The translations under genes were made by a program, and so were the position numbers. A DNA stretch of 64,000 nucleotides, from positions 19,056,917-19,120,916 of the forward strand of contig NC_092571.1 of the NCBI RefSeq assembly GCF_037975245.1, read 5' to 3'. The notes under the pieces were generated by a model. It worked only from the letters and a program-made list of their open reading frames with translations. It made no database searches and was not told the origin of the DNA. The stretch comes from Apostichopus japonicus (lineage: Eukaryota > Echinodermata > Holothuroidea > Aspidochirotida > Stichopodidae). This document shows, piece by piece, positions 28,401 through 40,900 of this stretch (positions are counted from its first letter, which is position 1; each line of letters opens with the position of its first letter).

Positions 28401-31400
28401 GTAACCAAGCACTGTAACCAAGCACTGTGACCATGTACTGTGACCATGCACTGTTACCATGCACTGTAACCATGTACTTTAACCATGTATTGTGACCATG
28501 CACTGTTACCATGCACTATAACCTTGCACTGTTAACATACACTGTAACCATGCTGTAACCAAGTACTGTCACCAAGCACTGTAACCATGCACTGTTTCCA
28601 TGCACTGTTACCAAGTCCACATTTCTCAAGTCAGTTTAGGTTATGTAGCTCTAATGTACCAGCTACTGTAAAGTTACTTGACAAATTTGAAAGGTCTATT
28701 ATGTTGGCTGTAATTGATTTCTTTACAAACATGTTGTAAATTTGATGGCATCGTTAGGTCCGAACCACATCCTCAAAGCATTTTGTTTGTGGAAGATAAT
28801 AAATTTGTCAAACTTTATGAATTTCTATGAATGCTGCATCTGGTAGTAGCAGAGTCATTGCTGTGATGTCATGAAATGGTTTTCTTTAAGTTCTTATTTA
28901 AATATATAACTCTAACTTTATCCACACAGTAAAATAGTCTAACAAAAATGCAATTTTTGTTGTAATTCTATAATCACAGACCTAAGAAGGACAGCTAAGC
29001 AAACATTCCAAGTGTATCAAATTTGAAGGATAAATCAACTTGAAGGTTTTAGCAGGAAAGTAGAGCTTTTGAAGAATATTTGTCATGATGATATGATTGA
29101 TATCACAGACTCCCTACTGTTGGCCATTCCTGGATAGAATCTAAAACAGTTCACATTCTAGCAACCATATTTTGAGTTTAAGATGAGATATCTAGATTGG
29201 TTTTCAACTAACAATGTGGAATATTTGTCTGTTGAAGTTTAGGATTACACTGTTTGCCACTGAAATATCACACATTAGATTATGTTATTGTTGTATTCAG
29301 TTTTCTGGAGTCCATTTTCCTTCTGTTAGGAAGCATTTAGCAGTTCTTCTGTTAACATTATTATATCATATGTTGGTCAATGATAATGTATTGTTAGCAA
29401 ACTGGCACTAGCCTCTAGGAAAATTCTATCCTAATTCTGGTCATGTTAAAAAGTTAATTCAGTGTTTATATCCTTGCAAGATTATATTAAAGGTTGTCCA
29501 GTTTCAGCCAAAGAACCTTTGCTTAATTCCCATGGCTTGGGATTAATCCTTTTAATCCATCAGGAATTTCATGCTGTTTCTCTGTCTGGACTTCACTAAT
29601 CACCTGCATTTACAGATCAAATCCACTTACAATAAATATTGCTTGAAGGTGAAACTAAAACCAATTTTGAAAAGAAGTTTTGAAAAGAGTGGTTAGTGTA
29701 AATCCATGCAAAACTCACAGGCTACAGTGGTAATTGTATTCACTTAACCAAAGGTCTTTAATTGAGATAACCCCCCCCCCCCTTCCTCTCTCCAAAAAGA
29801 ATAAATATAATTTAAAAATATATAGTCATTAACAACTGTTACAAAATGTTTCCAATTAAAGCTGTAAACCACAGCATAGCCTTCATGGTTTTCACTCCAT
29901 GAAATAATTTCCAGATTGTTGGTCTCATATAACCTTGCTATTTAAGTATTGACTCTACCGCAGCCTTCCACAGCCTTCCATTCCCATATGCCAGCTATGT
30001 ATGGCAGTTACAATATTTCATTACAAAGAGTTTGTTGGGAATTCTGTTGAAACAAGAAATTGGAAATGTCAAACAATAGGATATTTGTTTATGATTAGAT
30101 ATTCTGGGTTTGATGGAAGTTTGACAAATGTTCCTGGTATATGTAAACAATGCTTTTGTTAGACAAAGCAGACCTAACCAGTTTATATGTATATATACCT
30201 TTCACCGCTATCGATTTAGTCAGGGAAAATGGGAATGTTTTCTCAGCAGGTCAATGAAAGTTTGAAAAATGTTCAAAAGCCAACAATTGTTTGCAAAATT
30301 TTGTAATGAACTAAATCATGTGATCAAGTTAAAAAGTAAAGTGAAACAAAATCTTTGTATATCAATATAACAGATTGTCCTGATATGTGAGTCTGGCATT
30401 CATGCTAGTTAAACCAAGGTAAATGGCTTAAATATTCCTGTGGGAAAAAGAATACCTTATGCCCCTCCCCCACTCTCCACTATTCTTTGCCCTTTTCTAC
30501 ACCCTCTATTTCTTTTCCTATCTGTTCCAACCTCTAGCCTATATCTTCACCTTGTCAGCCTATCAGTAGTATGTCAGTCTGGTCACTTTCCTCCTTGGGA
30601 TTCATTTCACTGATGTCATTGACTGTGGTTCGGCCTGTTAGTCTTCAAAGTCCTCTCATTGTTTATCTTGTCTGTAATTTGGTTTTGAAGTAAACGATGC
30701 AAACATGTTATTAACTTACTTCAAGCTTGTGCCTTTAAAGAATTAAAGGGCTTATGCCCTTAAAATATTAAAGGGTTTGTGCCCTTAAAGCATTAAAGCA
30801 ACATTTCTCATTTGGTCTGCAAGTTTACAAACCTACCAAAGAGGATTGACCAAAGTGAAACATCTTCCAACCTCTTATTTCTGAACTCTGCTGCAACAAA
30901 GCCTCTGAGAAACCTCTCCAGAAACATATGTATCAAATTTAGATTGAATCAAAATCCCCTTTGATTCAGTAGTTCATTATTTTCATTTCATTTCCAAAAT
31001 CACCAAAAGTATGAAGAAGTACATATTCCTACCTTCCCGCCCCCTTTCCCCCTGCACACATCCTCACCTCCTGTCCCCCTCTGCTCCCTCCTGTCCCCCT
31101 CTGGTGTTCTGTTGCCTCCCTATCTCTCTTCCTCCTGGAAATAAATGCATTTGACACTCATCATCGTCAATAAGAAGACAAGTACCATATATGTATATTG
31201 AACTTGCTTTCAGACTCTTTTCAGTTCACACAATGAGTGAAGGGTTCAAATTTGATAGGTCAACAATCCCCCCCCCCCCCCCCCGCACGCATGATTAATT
31301 ATGGGCATAAATGCTGATTATTTGCTGAAGCGGCAAAGACTAACAGACGTCAAGGAGCCAAGAAAATATCAGACTTTATATTAATTATTTGGCATCAAAA

Positions 31401-34400
31401 TTTTAATCAGTGGTGTTAAAGAAAGTCACATGCCGATTGGAATAACTGTCTGAATAACACACATTTGTCTCAGTGCTGACATAGTCGGGGTTAAAGTAAG
31501 TGTTAAAGAAACAGACTTATGATTGAGAAGAAGATAAGGTACTAGCTATAATTGATAATAACTGCTGAAATATCTTTTGTCAAGCTTCAAATGTCAAAAA
31601 CCAACAATTGTAACTGTCCTTTTACATCTGAAGGAAACATAAGGGGTGGCTGCATTTATGGCACATTCCTAACAATAAATTAGCAGGCCTAGAATCATTT
31701 AACCAGGTCTGGGCTTCTTCAAAATTTCTCTTTTAGCATTCCCATGACGGATCTTTGAAAACAGAAGTGCCTTATCTTAGATCCAACAAGTCATGGTTGT
31801 CTGGAGTTCTCTCCTGGCTTGAAAAGAATATGTAGAATGAAAAAATACATTGCCTTGAAAAAGGAAGGGAAATGTGCTGTTATTTACAAACAGTTGAAGA
31901 AATGAAAAATGTTTGGTGAGACATGGAGTCCTAACAGTGAACCAGATATTTCCCCCTGCAAGGAGGTAGATTGGCAGCATTTCTTAGCTTGTGATCAGAC
32001 AAGGTGCAGCACACATATCAACCATACTTGTATTCTCTTATTGATGGGTACAGGTATGTAAATATCCCTAGTATTGAGAGTTAGGAACTTTTATCATTAC
32101 CCTCTCCCCCAACAACAGGGCCCTCTCCCCCAACACCAAGGCCCTCTCCCCAACACCAGGGAAGGGATGGGCGAGGAAGGAGTGCCATGCCCTTCCCCCA
32201 GTTATTTTTACAACAATGATAACCAACTGGATATTGTGTCTGCACATACAACATCACTGAAAATTGATCTGATATACAGCCCTCCATACCCCTCCTCTTC
32301 CCCTAACCTTAAGTCTGTGTCAGAGTGCCCTCTATACCCCTCCTCCTCCCCTAACCTTAAGTGTGTGTCGTAGTGCCGGTTTAACAGTGTTTGCATTTCT
32401 CTCTTTGTAATTCTAATAATACTGAACTCGTCAGAATACATAATTCTACCTTGGTTAAAAAGGATGTGTTTGCTGCTTTAATGCAAGTTGACTTTTAATA
32501 TTCCTGAGACAGAAGAGCATAAAATCAAAAGCTAAATTGGGTTTAACGATAATTATGTATAGAATCTATGGATCTTATGTTATCATGTCTTTCTTCTGTG
32601 TGATGATATCTTATGACCATTAGGGAGACTTTAATGTTTGATGGTACTCAGCATGTTAATATGATCTGCTACAGTTTTATGACTATTCCAAAAAGATGGC
32701 ATCAGTGACTCCAGACGGTTACATAAGAACAGCCGGCGCCAGTTTAGATTTTATTAACAACGATAACTAGAAGACGTGGGTTGTTTCATTGCTTTAAATA
32801 TAGCAGCGGCAATTAGGTTTGTCTCCAATGCATTGATTCATTCAGACTTTTGTTTTATAATTAGTAAAAGATATTAACCAGTAGCACAGCCATTGCAAGT
32901 CAGATAACAATGTTTGATGTTCAGCAGGAAAGATAAGAGTAGATATAATTTAGGATTTGTTTCCGAAGTTTATTTTCCTGGAAGCATATTGTCTTTTTGT
33001 ACTGTTTTACTTTGGTATCATATTTGACTTTACAAGAATTAATGACATCCAGGAATGCTGCCAGCAATAATTAGATTATTAAATGCTATATTTTGGTTAT
33101 GCAAATGAGCAAGTTTTTCCCCTTTACAGCAATGTTGTTGAGTCCCTCTCTGGTTCTCTGTTTGTATGTAATTCTTTGTGTAAGTGTGTGTAATGTAATT
33201 CATGACAGAAATGAACCAGCAACCTGTTAGTTCTTTGCATTCTTAGGTTCATCCATATGGCCATGTTCTGTCTCATTTCAACCTTATGTTTTATTTTGTT
33301 GTACAAGGGGAAAAGGAGAGAAATAACATCACCATTTTACTCACCTTTCAAACCTTCAACCCAAAATAAACATCGTGAGCAGGCATGAGGGGGTTGGCAA
33401 GTCAAAATATCAACTGAAAACAACCCCACTTAGTGATGACTTTGATGACCTTAGCTAGTTAGAGGAGGAGGAGCCATATATGTCAGCTTCATAAAATACA
33501 ATATCCAGTAAAAACTGTTGCTGAATAAACCCTGAGTTTTATGAGGTCAAAGGTCACTGCATACAGTCAGCATCATATACAGAAAGCTAAACACAGATGT
33601 TGAGTTTGAAAGTGGACTTTCACAAAGGTTGTGCCATGCAATGTGCATTGTAGATTATCAGGGTTGTGGGGAAAAGTGAATACATGGCTCCAGTCATTTA
33701 CATGCTGCTAGTCAAATATTTGTGGGGTTTTTGTCAGCTTCTGTCTACCTTGACTAAGAACAATCTAGCCAGTTTGTTAGTATGTATACTGGTCACACTA
33801 AACAAATGATGCCAAATAGAAAGTGCAGTTTTGCAGAAAGTATATTCCACATGAAGTGATTTGAGTGTTGACACTTTGTGGCAATTTTCAGGTTCATGAT
33901 ACTGAAAATATTTTTGTGTCAGAAAAAGAAAGAATGAATGAATGAAAATGGCTGTAAATCTTTGTATTTCTGTAAAATGTTTGGCCAAATTGTTCTTTTT
34001 GCTATTATTCCTTGTCCTATACTCCAAGTAAGGCTAGGTTCTATGACTTTTATAGCTGTATTTGTGTATCATGTTTGGCCATTGTGCATTTTGCTTTTAA
34101 ATCTTGTCCTATGCCCCAAGTAAGGCTAGGTTCCATGACCATTATAGCAGGTTCTATGACTATTATAGCTTAGGCTAGGTTCTATGACTATTATAGCTTA
34201 GGCTAGATTCTATGACTATTATTACCTAGGCTAGGTTTTATGAATATTATAGCTTAGGTTGGGTTCTATGACTATTATAGCTATGTGCCTTCCTGTTTCT
34301 TTAAAGAGTGCAATACACACTACTATGAAACTGCTATACATCTTTGTATTTGTGTATCAACATGGCCATTTTTGCATGATGCTGCTAGTATCAATCAGTA

Positions 34401-37400
34401 GTCAATCAATTGATTCTGTATCCTATGGGCTGTATTAGGCCTCCTTCATTGGCTACTACAGCTGAGTGCTGTTCTACTAGGAGTATTGCAGAATCTAACC
34501 ACTGTTTCTTCTGCATCAGTCATCATGATAGGACACAGCCTTTGTGGATCCTTTGTTACCAATCTCTCTCTCGGTCTCTCTCTCTCTCTCAGCAGACTGT
34601 CTGTGTGTATTACATATTCAATACCCTATGTCAACAGTACTCTCTCCCTATCCTACTGACTGTCTGTATTACATCTCCAATACCATATGTCAACAGTGCT
34701 CTCTCCCTATCCTCAGTCCAGGAGGCAAGGGACTCTAGCTGACATGTGTTCCCATTTATTAAACATACCACTGTTGTTGACTCTGCAACTGGAGATTAAA
34801 AGCTTAAACTCGTTCCTCCCATGAATCAGCTAAGTCAGTTACTTTCATAAAAGACTCGTTGACATATTTCTCCAAAAATTGTTAGCATCTGATACAAACA
34901 GGCAAAAAATGGGATTATTTTGAAGGGATTTTGATGTTGAAACTGTAGAGAACAGACCAGCTTTGTAGCTTAGGGATTTTTACAGGGAGGAATAGGTGTT
35001 CTTGAAAGAAAGTTTTGACAATTTTATTGTAGTGCGCGTGCAGTCGTGCACGCTATAATATTGGCATTACTGGCCAAGTGAACCATACCTACATGACCGG
35101 AGGTTGAAACTTAAAAGTTTCATATAGTCTCTGTACATTTGCAGTTTCAGAGGCTAGCTGAGTAGCCAACTTCCTCTGAGCCTGTCACGGCGCTCACAAG
35201 AGCCCTCACTTTGTAGGTACCTACATGACTATACTCCCTGGAGTGTTGTCCGCCCAAAAAATAATACCATGAACAACCGAAAGGTTCTTCCTAACACTGC
35301 AAGCACTCAACCCGCACTACAATACTGCATATTTGCAGGCAATGTAGTTCTAGCTTTTAGTAGTATTTACAAGTTGAAGTCATTTTTCCACATATCTGTG
35401 TTTATAGTATCCAGTAATTGTTACTGTACAGAATAAAGCTACTGTTCAAGATTCCTATTTTCATTGTGCACAGTACAGTGACTGTTCCTGGCCTTTGTAG
35501 GCAGCATACAGTTATACCACAGAGATCAACCCTATAACAATAAGTGTGACTTAATGTTCCAACTAAAAATGTCATAATGATTTGTATCGTTGGTCGATGG
35601 AATGGACGGGACAATGATCGATTAAAGAAACTGTGAGTTATTATTAGCCCGTTCTTCATTCTTTTCTAATATTGACTTTGACAGTAACATGGTTTTTCTG
35701 GAACATAAACTGACCTAGTTTTTTTCATCTCTACGTCCTGTTATCCTCAGACATTGTGGTTTAAATTTTAGTGAACATTCTCTCTTCTCTGCAGGTGTAC
35801 CCATTTCAACTCAGTGGGACTCACAGGGGTACTTCTATCCAATACAAATTGCACAGTTTGGTCTGAGCCACTACAGTAAAAATCTGACAGAAACAGCTCC
35901 ACATATACTGGTGGTTGATGACGGGGAAAACAGATCTAAATGGACACAAGAGGACTCTAGCAGCAGTACTAACATAGTCTATGATAGTGTCAGACACACC
36001 AATGTTATTGAGTTCAAGTCTCCAGGTTAGTATCCAAGAGAAAGTGGTGGTAGGGTAGGGGGAGGGAGGGAGATGGAGGGGGGGGATGGTGGGAAGCAGG
36101 TGGAGGTAGGTAGGTGAGGGATGTAGGTGGAAGGAGGTAGAAGGGAGTGGGGAGAGAGGAGGAAGGTAGGGGAGGAAGGTTGGGGTGGAAGGTAGGGGGA
36201 GGAATTTAGGGAGACAGAGTTAGGGAGGTAGGGGTAGGTAGGGGAAGGTAGAAGGGCTGTAGAATGGCGGTAGGGGTAAGGGGAGTTAGGGAGAGGGAGG
36301 GAGGTAGGTATGAGGGAGGTAGGTATGAGGGAGGTAGGGGTGAGGACCATCCACCAGGTGAAGTGTTTGAGGCATGAAGGTAGCCAGGGTTTGGATGTGA
36401 ATATTTGACCGTGGTCAGAGAATGTTCCAGTGAATGTTGGGATGAATGACTTTTGTGACTGATTATTAGATTATTACATTTGCTACAATCAGGGATCGAT
36501 GATGAAATGAGGTGTAAACTTGAAGGGATTGTAAATGCAAAAATAAAAATAATTACATTAAAATTGTGGGACACAAAATGTTGTGTAATGGACTGAGCTG
36601 TTTAAAGTGATAAACTTTATTAATGCTGTCAAAATTAGAAATGATCTTGTATTCATTTCATTACACAATTTTATTAAAAACTGAAAAACCCAGGTAATAT
36701 TTATCCTCGCAAAAACATGAAATACATGAGAATCATGAGAAATATCACAATTGTACCTGAGTTAAACCTACTCTTAGAAAATGTATATTGTAGAGTCCAC
36801 TATGCTACTTAATGTTACATTCAAATTTCTCTTGCCATGCCTTCATGCCATATTTATTCTCGTGTCCTCTTTCTTCTTAGCGGGGAAACCTTCCTATGGA
36901 CATGGGGTGTCTGTGAGCATCAATGAGAGGTCCCTTCCTGTGTTAAGTTTTGATCTTCTCATGTTTCGAAATTCTACAATCACCGTGGTGATGCAGACCG
37001 AGGAGTCGGGCATCGTCAACTTGCACTATACATCTCACATAGAGGAGTGTACGCACAGAGGGAGTAACGTCTTCTATGGCATAGGCCCCACCTTCAAATG
37101 GAGAACCATAACCCGAGATTTAATCACGGATCTCAGAAAAGGAATGAATTATAAGGAGAAACAACCTAAAACTAAGAGGAAGTCAAGAACTACTAAAATA
37201 TTAAAGATATATTTGCAAGGTAGGGGAAGAATTGATAATTTAACGTTATCGAGTAGCAACCACATGAACCAATTCTATGATGCCGCCGATTGGCTGGTCC
37301 GACATCAGGACAATAACGGCGGCTGGCCAATCATGGTGAACCGTGTGGTAGACAGCGATATGGAAGAGTTGAAGGCAAACTGGTATTCAGCAATGGCCCA

Positions 37401-37914
37401 GGGGCAAGCAATATCAACATTAGTACGAGCTTACGAGAAGACCAAGGAGAGTAGGTATTTAAGTAGCGCTATGAAGGGGATTAAACTCTACCAAGTCCCA
37501 TCCACAGAAGGAGGTGTGCAAGCCAGATTCATGGACAAGTATCAGTGGTATGAGGAATACCCCACCAACCCATCTTCTTTCGTTTTAAATGGATTCATAT
37601 ACAGCCTCATTGGCTTGTACGATTTGAAATCAAGTGCCTCTCAGGAGAACGGACGGGAAGCGGCCCACCTCTTCCAAGAAGGGATCAAATCACTCAAAGC
37701 ACTCTTGCCAATGTTTGACACTGGTTCGGGGTCAATTTACGACCTCAGGCATATTACTCTGGGGAAAGCCCCAAATCTAGCCAGGTGGGACTACCATGCC
37801 ACCCACATTACACAGTTACAACTAATAGCTTCCATCGATCCTGATCCGATATTTCAAAGAACACTGGATAGATGGATCGGCTATATCAAAGGCAAACGAG
37901 CAAAGCATAACTGA
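22284..37914 (+). CDS. GLCE: D-glucuronyl C5-epimerase, whole gene (4 coding exons)
   Basis: Joining 22284-22409, 24746-25217, 35795-36025 and 36881-37914 gives 620 residues; human GLCE has 617. The enzyme (EC 5.1.3.17) turns D-glucuronate into L-iduronate in N-sulfated heparosan, in the Golgi lumen. The N-terminus is a type II signal anchor (about residues 8-29). The luminal part begins in family-like sequence ([20 protein letters not shown]) and ends in KGKRAKHN, very close to the vertebrate C-terminus. Residues matching human catalytic Glu499, Tyr500, Tyr560 and Tyr578 are present in WYEEYP, SIYDLRH and RWDYH (here E502, Y503, Y563, Y581). Intron phases are 0, 1 and 1, and every junction has GT-AG. 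The Met at 22284 has A at -3 and aligns with the vertebrate start; an upstream in-frame ATG exists (10371). No damage is seen. Confidence 0.95.
22410..24745 (+). other. GLCE intron
   Basis: No coding content. It holds a duplicated 60-bp phrase (22555-22590 and 22617-22665, around GTGGTACGGTGTTAC), a 15-G run (23065-23079), a TGTA/TGTG microsatellite (about 23495-23545) and a diverged 62-bp direct repeat (about 23640-23700 and 23830-23892, containing TTGAACAATGTACAATGCAT). Confidence 0.75.
24746..25217 (+). CDS. GLCE: GLCE coding exon 2: stem and start of catalytic region
   Basis: The acceptor CTGTCAG ends at 24745 and the donor GTAAGC starts at 25218. It encodes 157 codons plus one base. The first 60 or so residues are a polar, family-variable stem. 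From [10 protein letters not shown] onward it matches the vertebrate enzyme closely, including [12 protein letters not shown] and HGPF-like FMSF. The downstream open frame past 25217 is intron read-through. Confidence 0.93.
26358..26600. repeat. TA-rich microsatellite/minisatellite (AGGCATATATATCTATAT)
   Basis: Interleaved copies of AGGCATATATA and TCTATATA run without interruption for about 240 bp. Unit length varies. Translations of it are spurious. Confidence 0.92.
28028..28610. repeat. 13-bp satellite, about 45 copies
   Basis: The unit is CATGCACTGTAAC with variants at a few positions (GTTAC, GTGAC, AAGC). Since 13 is not a multiple of 3, one strand cycles through all frames every 39 bp. 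Because no phase of the unit has a stop on the minus strand, several overlapping long open frames appear there. These are not genes. Confidence 0.95.
33960..34290. repeat. Diverged 100-bp duplication followed by a 28-bp tandem repeat
   Basis: Two copies of a segment ending CCAAGTAAGGCTAGGTTC (around 34022-34045 and 34115-34135) are followed by about five copies of AGGCTAGGTTCTATGACTAT plus TATAGCTT. The larger copies share TTGGCCA and CTTGTCCTAT. Confidence 0.85.
35795..36025 (+). CDS. GLCE: GLCE coding exon 3
   Basis: The acceptor TCTGCAG ends at 35794; the donor GTTAGT starts at 36026. It enters in phase 1 and leaves in phase 1. The peptide holds [17 protein letters not shown] and [11 protein letters not shown], nearly identical to vertebrate GLCE at the same place. 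Its second half is polar and variable. Confidence 0.94.
36026..36880 (+). other. GLCE intron with G-rich low-complexity tract
   Basis: Bases 36040-36345 are almost all G, A and T on the + strand, built from degenerate GGTAGGGG and GGAGGTAG words. The complementary strand gives long proline/serine/leucine-rich open frames that are artefacts. The rest is AT-rich with no feature seen. Confidence 0.85.
36881..37914 (+). CDS. GLCE: GLCE coding exon 4: catalytic C-terminal half
   Basis: The acceptor TTCTTAG ends at 36880 and the TGA is 37912-37914. It encodes 343 residues. It contains [72 protein letters not shown] and NLARWDYH, the hallmarks of the alpha/alpha-barrel catalytic domain. All residues assigned to catalysis in the human enzyme are kept. 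The open frame upstream of 36881 is intron. Confidence 0.97.
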
Positions 37915-40900
37915 GATGTCAGCAAAGTTATAATACACTTCCATATAGACACCCTGACGGGATATTTCTAGCATCATCAGGTCGATGTGTCCAGTACAGT
38001 AGCAGAGGAGAAGAGAGATCCAAGCAAGACATAAATATACATAGATGGGTGTGTATGGCACAATGGTCATTCTGTGCTGATATTAATATCCCCCACAAAA
38101 TGGTTTGGTTTGCTCGAAATGTTGAAAATATTCATCGTTTGCATCAAGAACACCTTTCCGAAGCTATTTTTTTTGTTGCCCCAAATCAATCATTGGGTTA
38201 GACTTCTTCGATATTACAGGTTTTCTTTATGAAAGGTACCGGTTCTTTGCCGCCAATGTATGATGTCATATGCATCATGAAAATCGCACAAAGGGTGCTT
38301 AGGGCCAAGGCGATGGCTCAGCACCCCTCTTGAAACTATCACACCATGACATCTGTGATAATTGTCAATTATGACCACAGTAGTAGTAACAGCGGCATTC
38401 TTTAAAAGAATAAGACAACAGCTGAAATAGCCTGCTAATATTAAATATTAAAGGGGTGAGGGGAATTCTTCTTTCTTTTGATAATTGAGTGGGGGAAGGG
38501 GAGACCACTTCATTCTAACCCTTTGTGGCAACTAAGGATAGAAGGACAGAAATTTGGAGCATTTAATGATAACTGCTTCTCTTAGAAACCATGTATGCTC
38601 CTTAACTATGCAACTATTCATGACCTGTTTGTTTTGTTTAGTGATTATAAGGCCAGTTTTAGCTGTAAGATAAACCTGTATGTTCATACAAAACTAAGAT
38701 GGCTTCCACTTTCTACTGTTTTCATATCTTAAGACTATGCCCTTTTATTCTTCCCTGTAAATCTTTTCAAATTAAAACTTAAAATGTTGTGCATAACATT
38801 GAATATTCATGTCAATATCATGCTGTGAACATAAATGTTTGATTTTTTGGGATTAAGTAAGTATATACATGCCTAACCATTAAAAGCTGTGAATGTTAAG
38901 TATTACCCTGAGATGTAACAAGAACCATATATGAACCAAACTTTTCAAGCAGAAGAATTTAGCATTGAATCACTCACTAATATTAGTTTTGTCATAGATA
39001 ACTCCAAAACTTCAGCACAAGATTATTTGAAACCACATATTTTGAAAGCAGTTACAAATCCCTCCCAAAATGATGAGCAGTACAAACATGGTTGTCACAA
39101 TCAGTGACATGCTTTCCACATTTGCTTGGACCTCATAATCTCTAGAACATTACATCAGGTATCTATTGGCAAAATCTATTGGTGCTCACATGGTTAGTTA
39201 TTAATAACAGCACTATATATTTACGATCACCCTCCACCCTCTAAGGCAGATGCTAGGTAAATGCTCTGTGTTATTTTCAGCCAAAATGCAAGTTATCTGG
39301 ATTATTCATTCCTTTAAATAAGACCAGGAATTCCATCCTGTTTTGTTAAAAGTCTTTATAAACTTTGGATAATAACTTAGTCAATAAGTTTTTCACAACT
39401 AAAGAGCATCTCAAGTCACCAGAGAACAAGTGAAATTGTGGAGAATTTCAGATTTTTTTTTTCTTCTTAATTCTCAGGTGAAACTGTTTTGTCAGTCCTA
39501 CCTACAAAAGTGCAGATATTTCCTTTTGACCTTTACACACATCTTCTGTGATTTATTGAATGCTATATTCACACCCCAGGTGGTGGAGTAAGTGTGAATT
39601 CTTGAGCAGTCTTAACCCAGAATTTGGGTGGGACAAAGACTCTTTCAGAAGTTAGCAGAATAGATCCTCTTGTGCCTAATCAACAGTCCCCAATGGTTTT
39701 CATCATGGCATGATGAAAGCAAATGCTATTGAGAAAGTGTGAGAACTAAGAGACTAATAGCACAGGGACCAATTTGGGCTTGAGGGGACAATCAATTAAT
39801 TGTTTAAACTCATAATTTTTTATAAAACTATATTTTCCACTGAAATGAAGCAATGGTTAAATATGATGTTGTTTTAGCCACTTTCAGTAAGTTGGCATCT
39901 ATAGGTAAAGATGGGATGTGTGTTCAGGTCAAAGAGAGGCCATTTTGCTTTTCCCCCATAATATTAACAATAGGAGACGTCTACATAAGGGTGTATGTCA
40001 TATTTATACCTGTGCTTAACAACATATTAATGTTACATGTGTGATTTGCCAGTGTTTGGTAATCCTTTATTGCTTACATCCGTGATATATGATTCCTTGT
40101 GTCACTGGTTTACGTCCGTTTGTCTTCAACGATTAAAAAATTAGCACAACAATAATCAAAATAATAATAGGGAGTCCTCTGTAACATTCATAGAAAGTAG
40201 ACACTTTTTGCTGAGAGTATTACTGTTAAACTGATCCTCTCTGTTCATCTATATGAGTGGTTGATAATTAGTTTCTCAATGGGGATTACAAAGATTCATC
40301 CTATGTGTCTCCTAGTCTGTGTGTGTCCCTCAGTCTCGTAGTTAAAGTTTCCCTGGGATTGATAAGGGTGGACTTTGAATGTGTCTGTTTCTATATCATG
40401 GATTGCCAATTAATGTTGCCCCTGGGATTGATAAGGGTGGACTTTGAATGTGTCTGTTTCTATATCATGGATTGCCAATTAATGTTGCCCCTGGGATTGA
40501 TAAGGGTGGACTTTGAATGTGTCTGTTTCTACAGTATATCATGGATTGCCAATTAATGTTGCCCCTGGGATTGATAAGGGTGGACTTTGAATGTGTCTGT
40601 TTCTATATCATGGATTGCCAATTAATGTTGCCCCTGGAACTGACAAGGGTGCAATGTTGTTGTCTCTTTGTTTCTGTGTTTATGTATCCGTTACCCTTGA
40701 TTGGTTATTAATCTGTTTATTTGCAAATATTTGTATCAAGTTTTTCATCTTCAAGAATCAAATTCTTGATAGAGAAAGTGTTTGGTGACCTTTGAATTGC
40801 AAGGCCATTGAGAAAACAAAATTAAGGTCTTTGTTATATAAACATGTGATAATAAAATGCATACTAATCTTATCATTAACAACTAAAAGTTGAGATTTTG

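Larger units (their letters stand above)
25218..35794 (+). other. GLCE intron, 10.6 kb, satellite-rich
   Basis: No exon was recognised. It contains a TA-rich repeat (26358-26600), poly-G/poly-C runs (26976-26986, 29771-29782, 31268-31284), a 13-bp satellite (28028-28610), three copies of a CCCTTAAA/ATTAAAGG phrase (30727-30796), a 48-bp duplication (about 32280-32370), and a 28-bp tandem repeat (34030-34290). Confidence 0.7.

Noticed and set aside
28014-28512. Long overlapping minus-strand open frames of 62-138 codons
   Set aside because: They are translations of a stop-free 13-bp satellite, with no start context, no conservation and no splice structure.
36027-36574. Proline/serine/leucine-rich minus-strand frames
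   Set aside because: They come from the complement of a G-rich intronic tract of GLCE.
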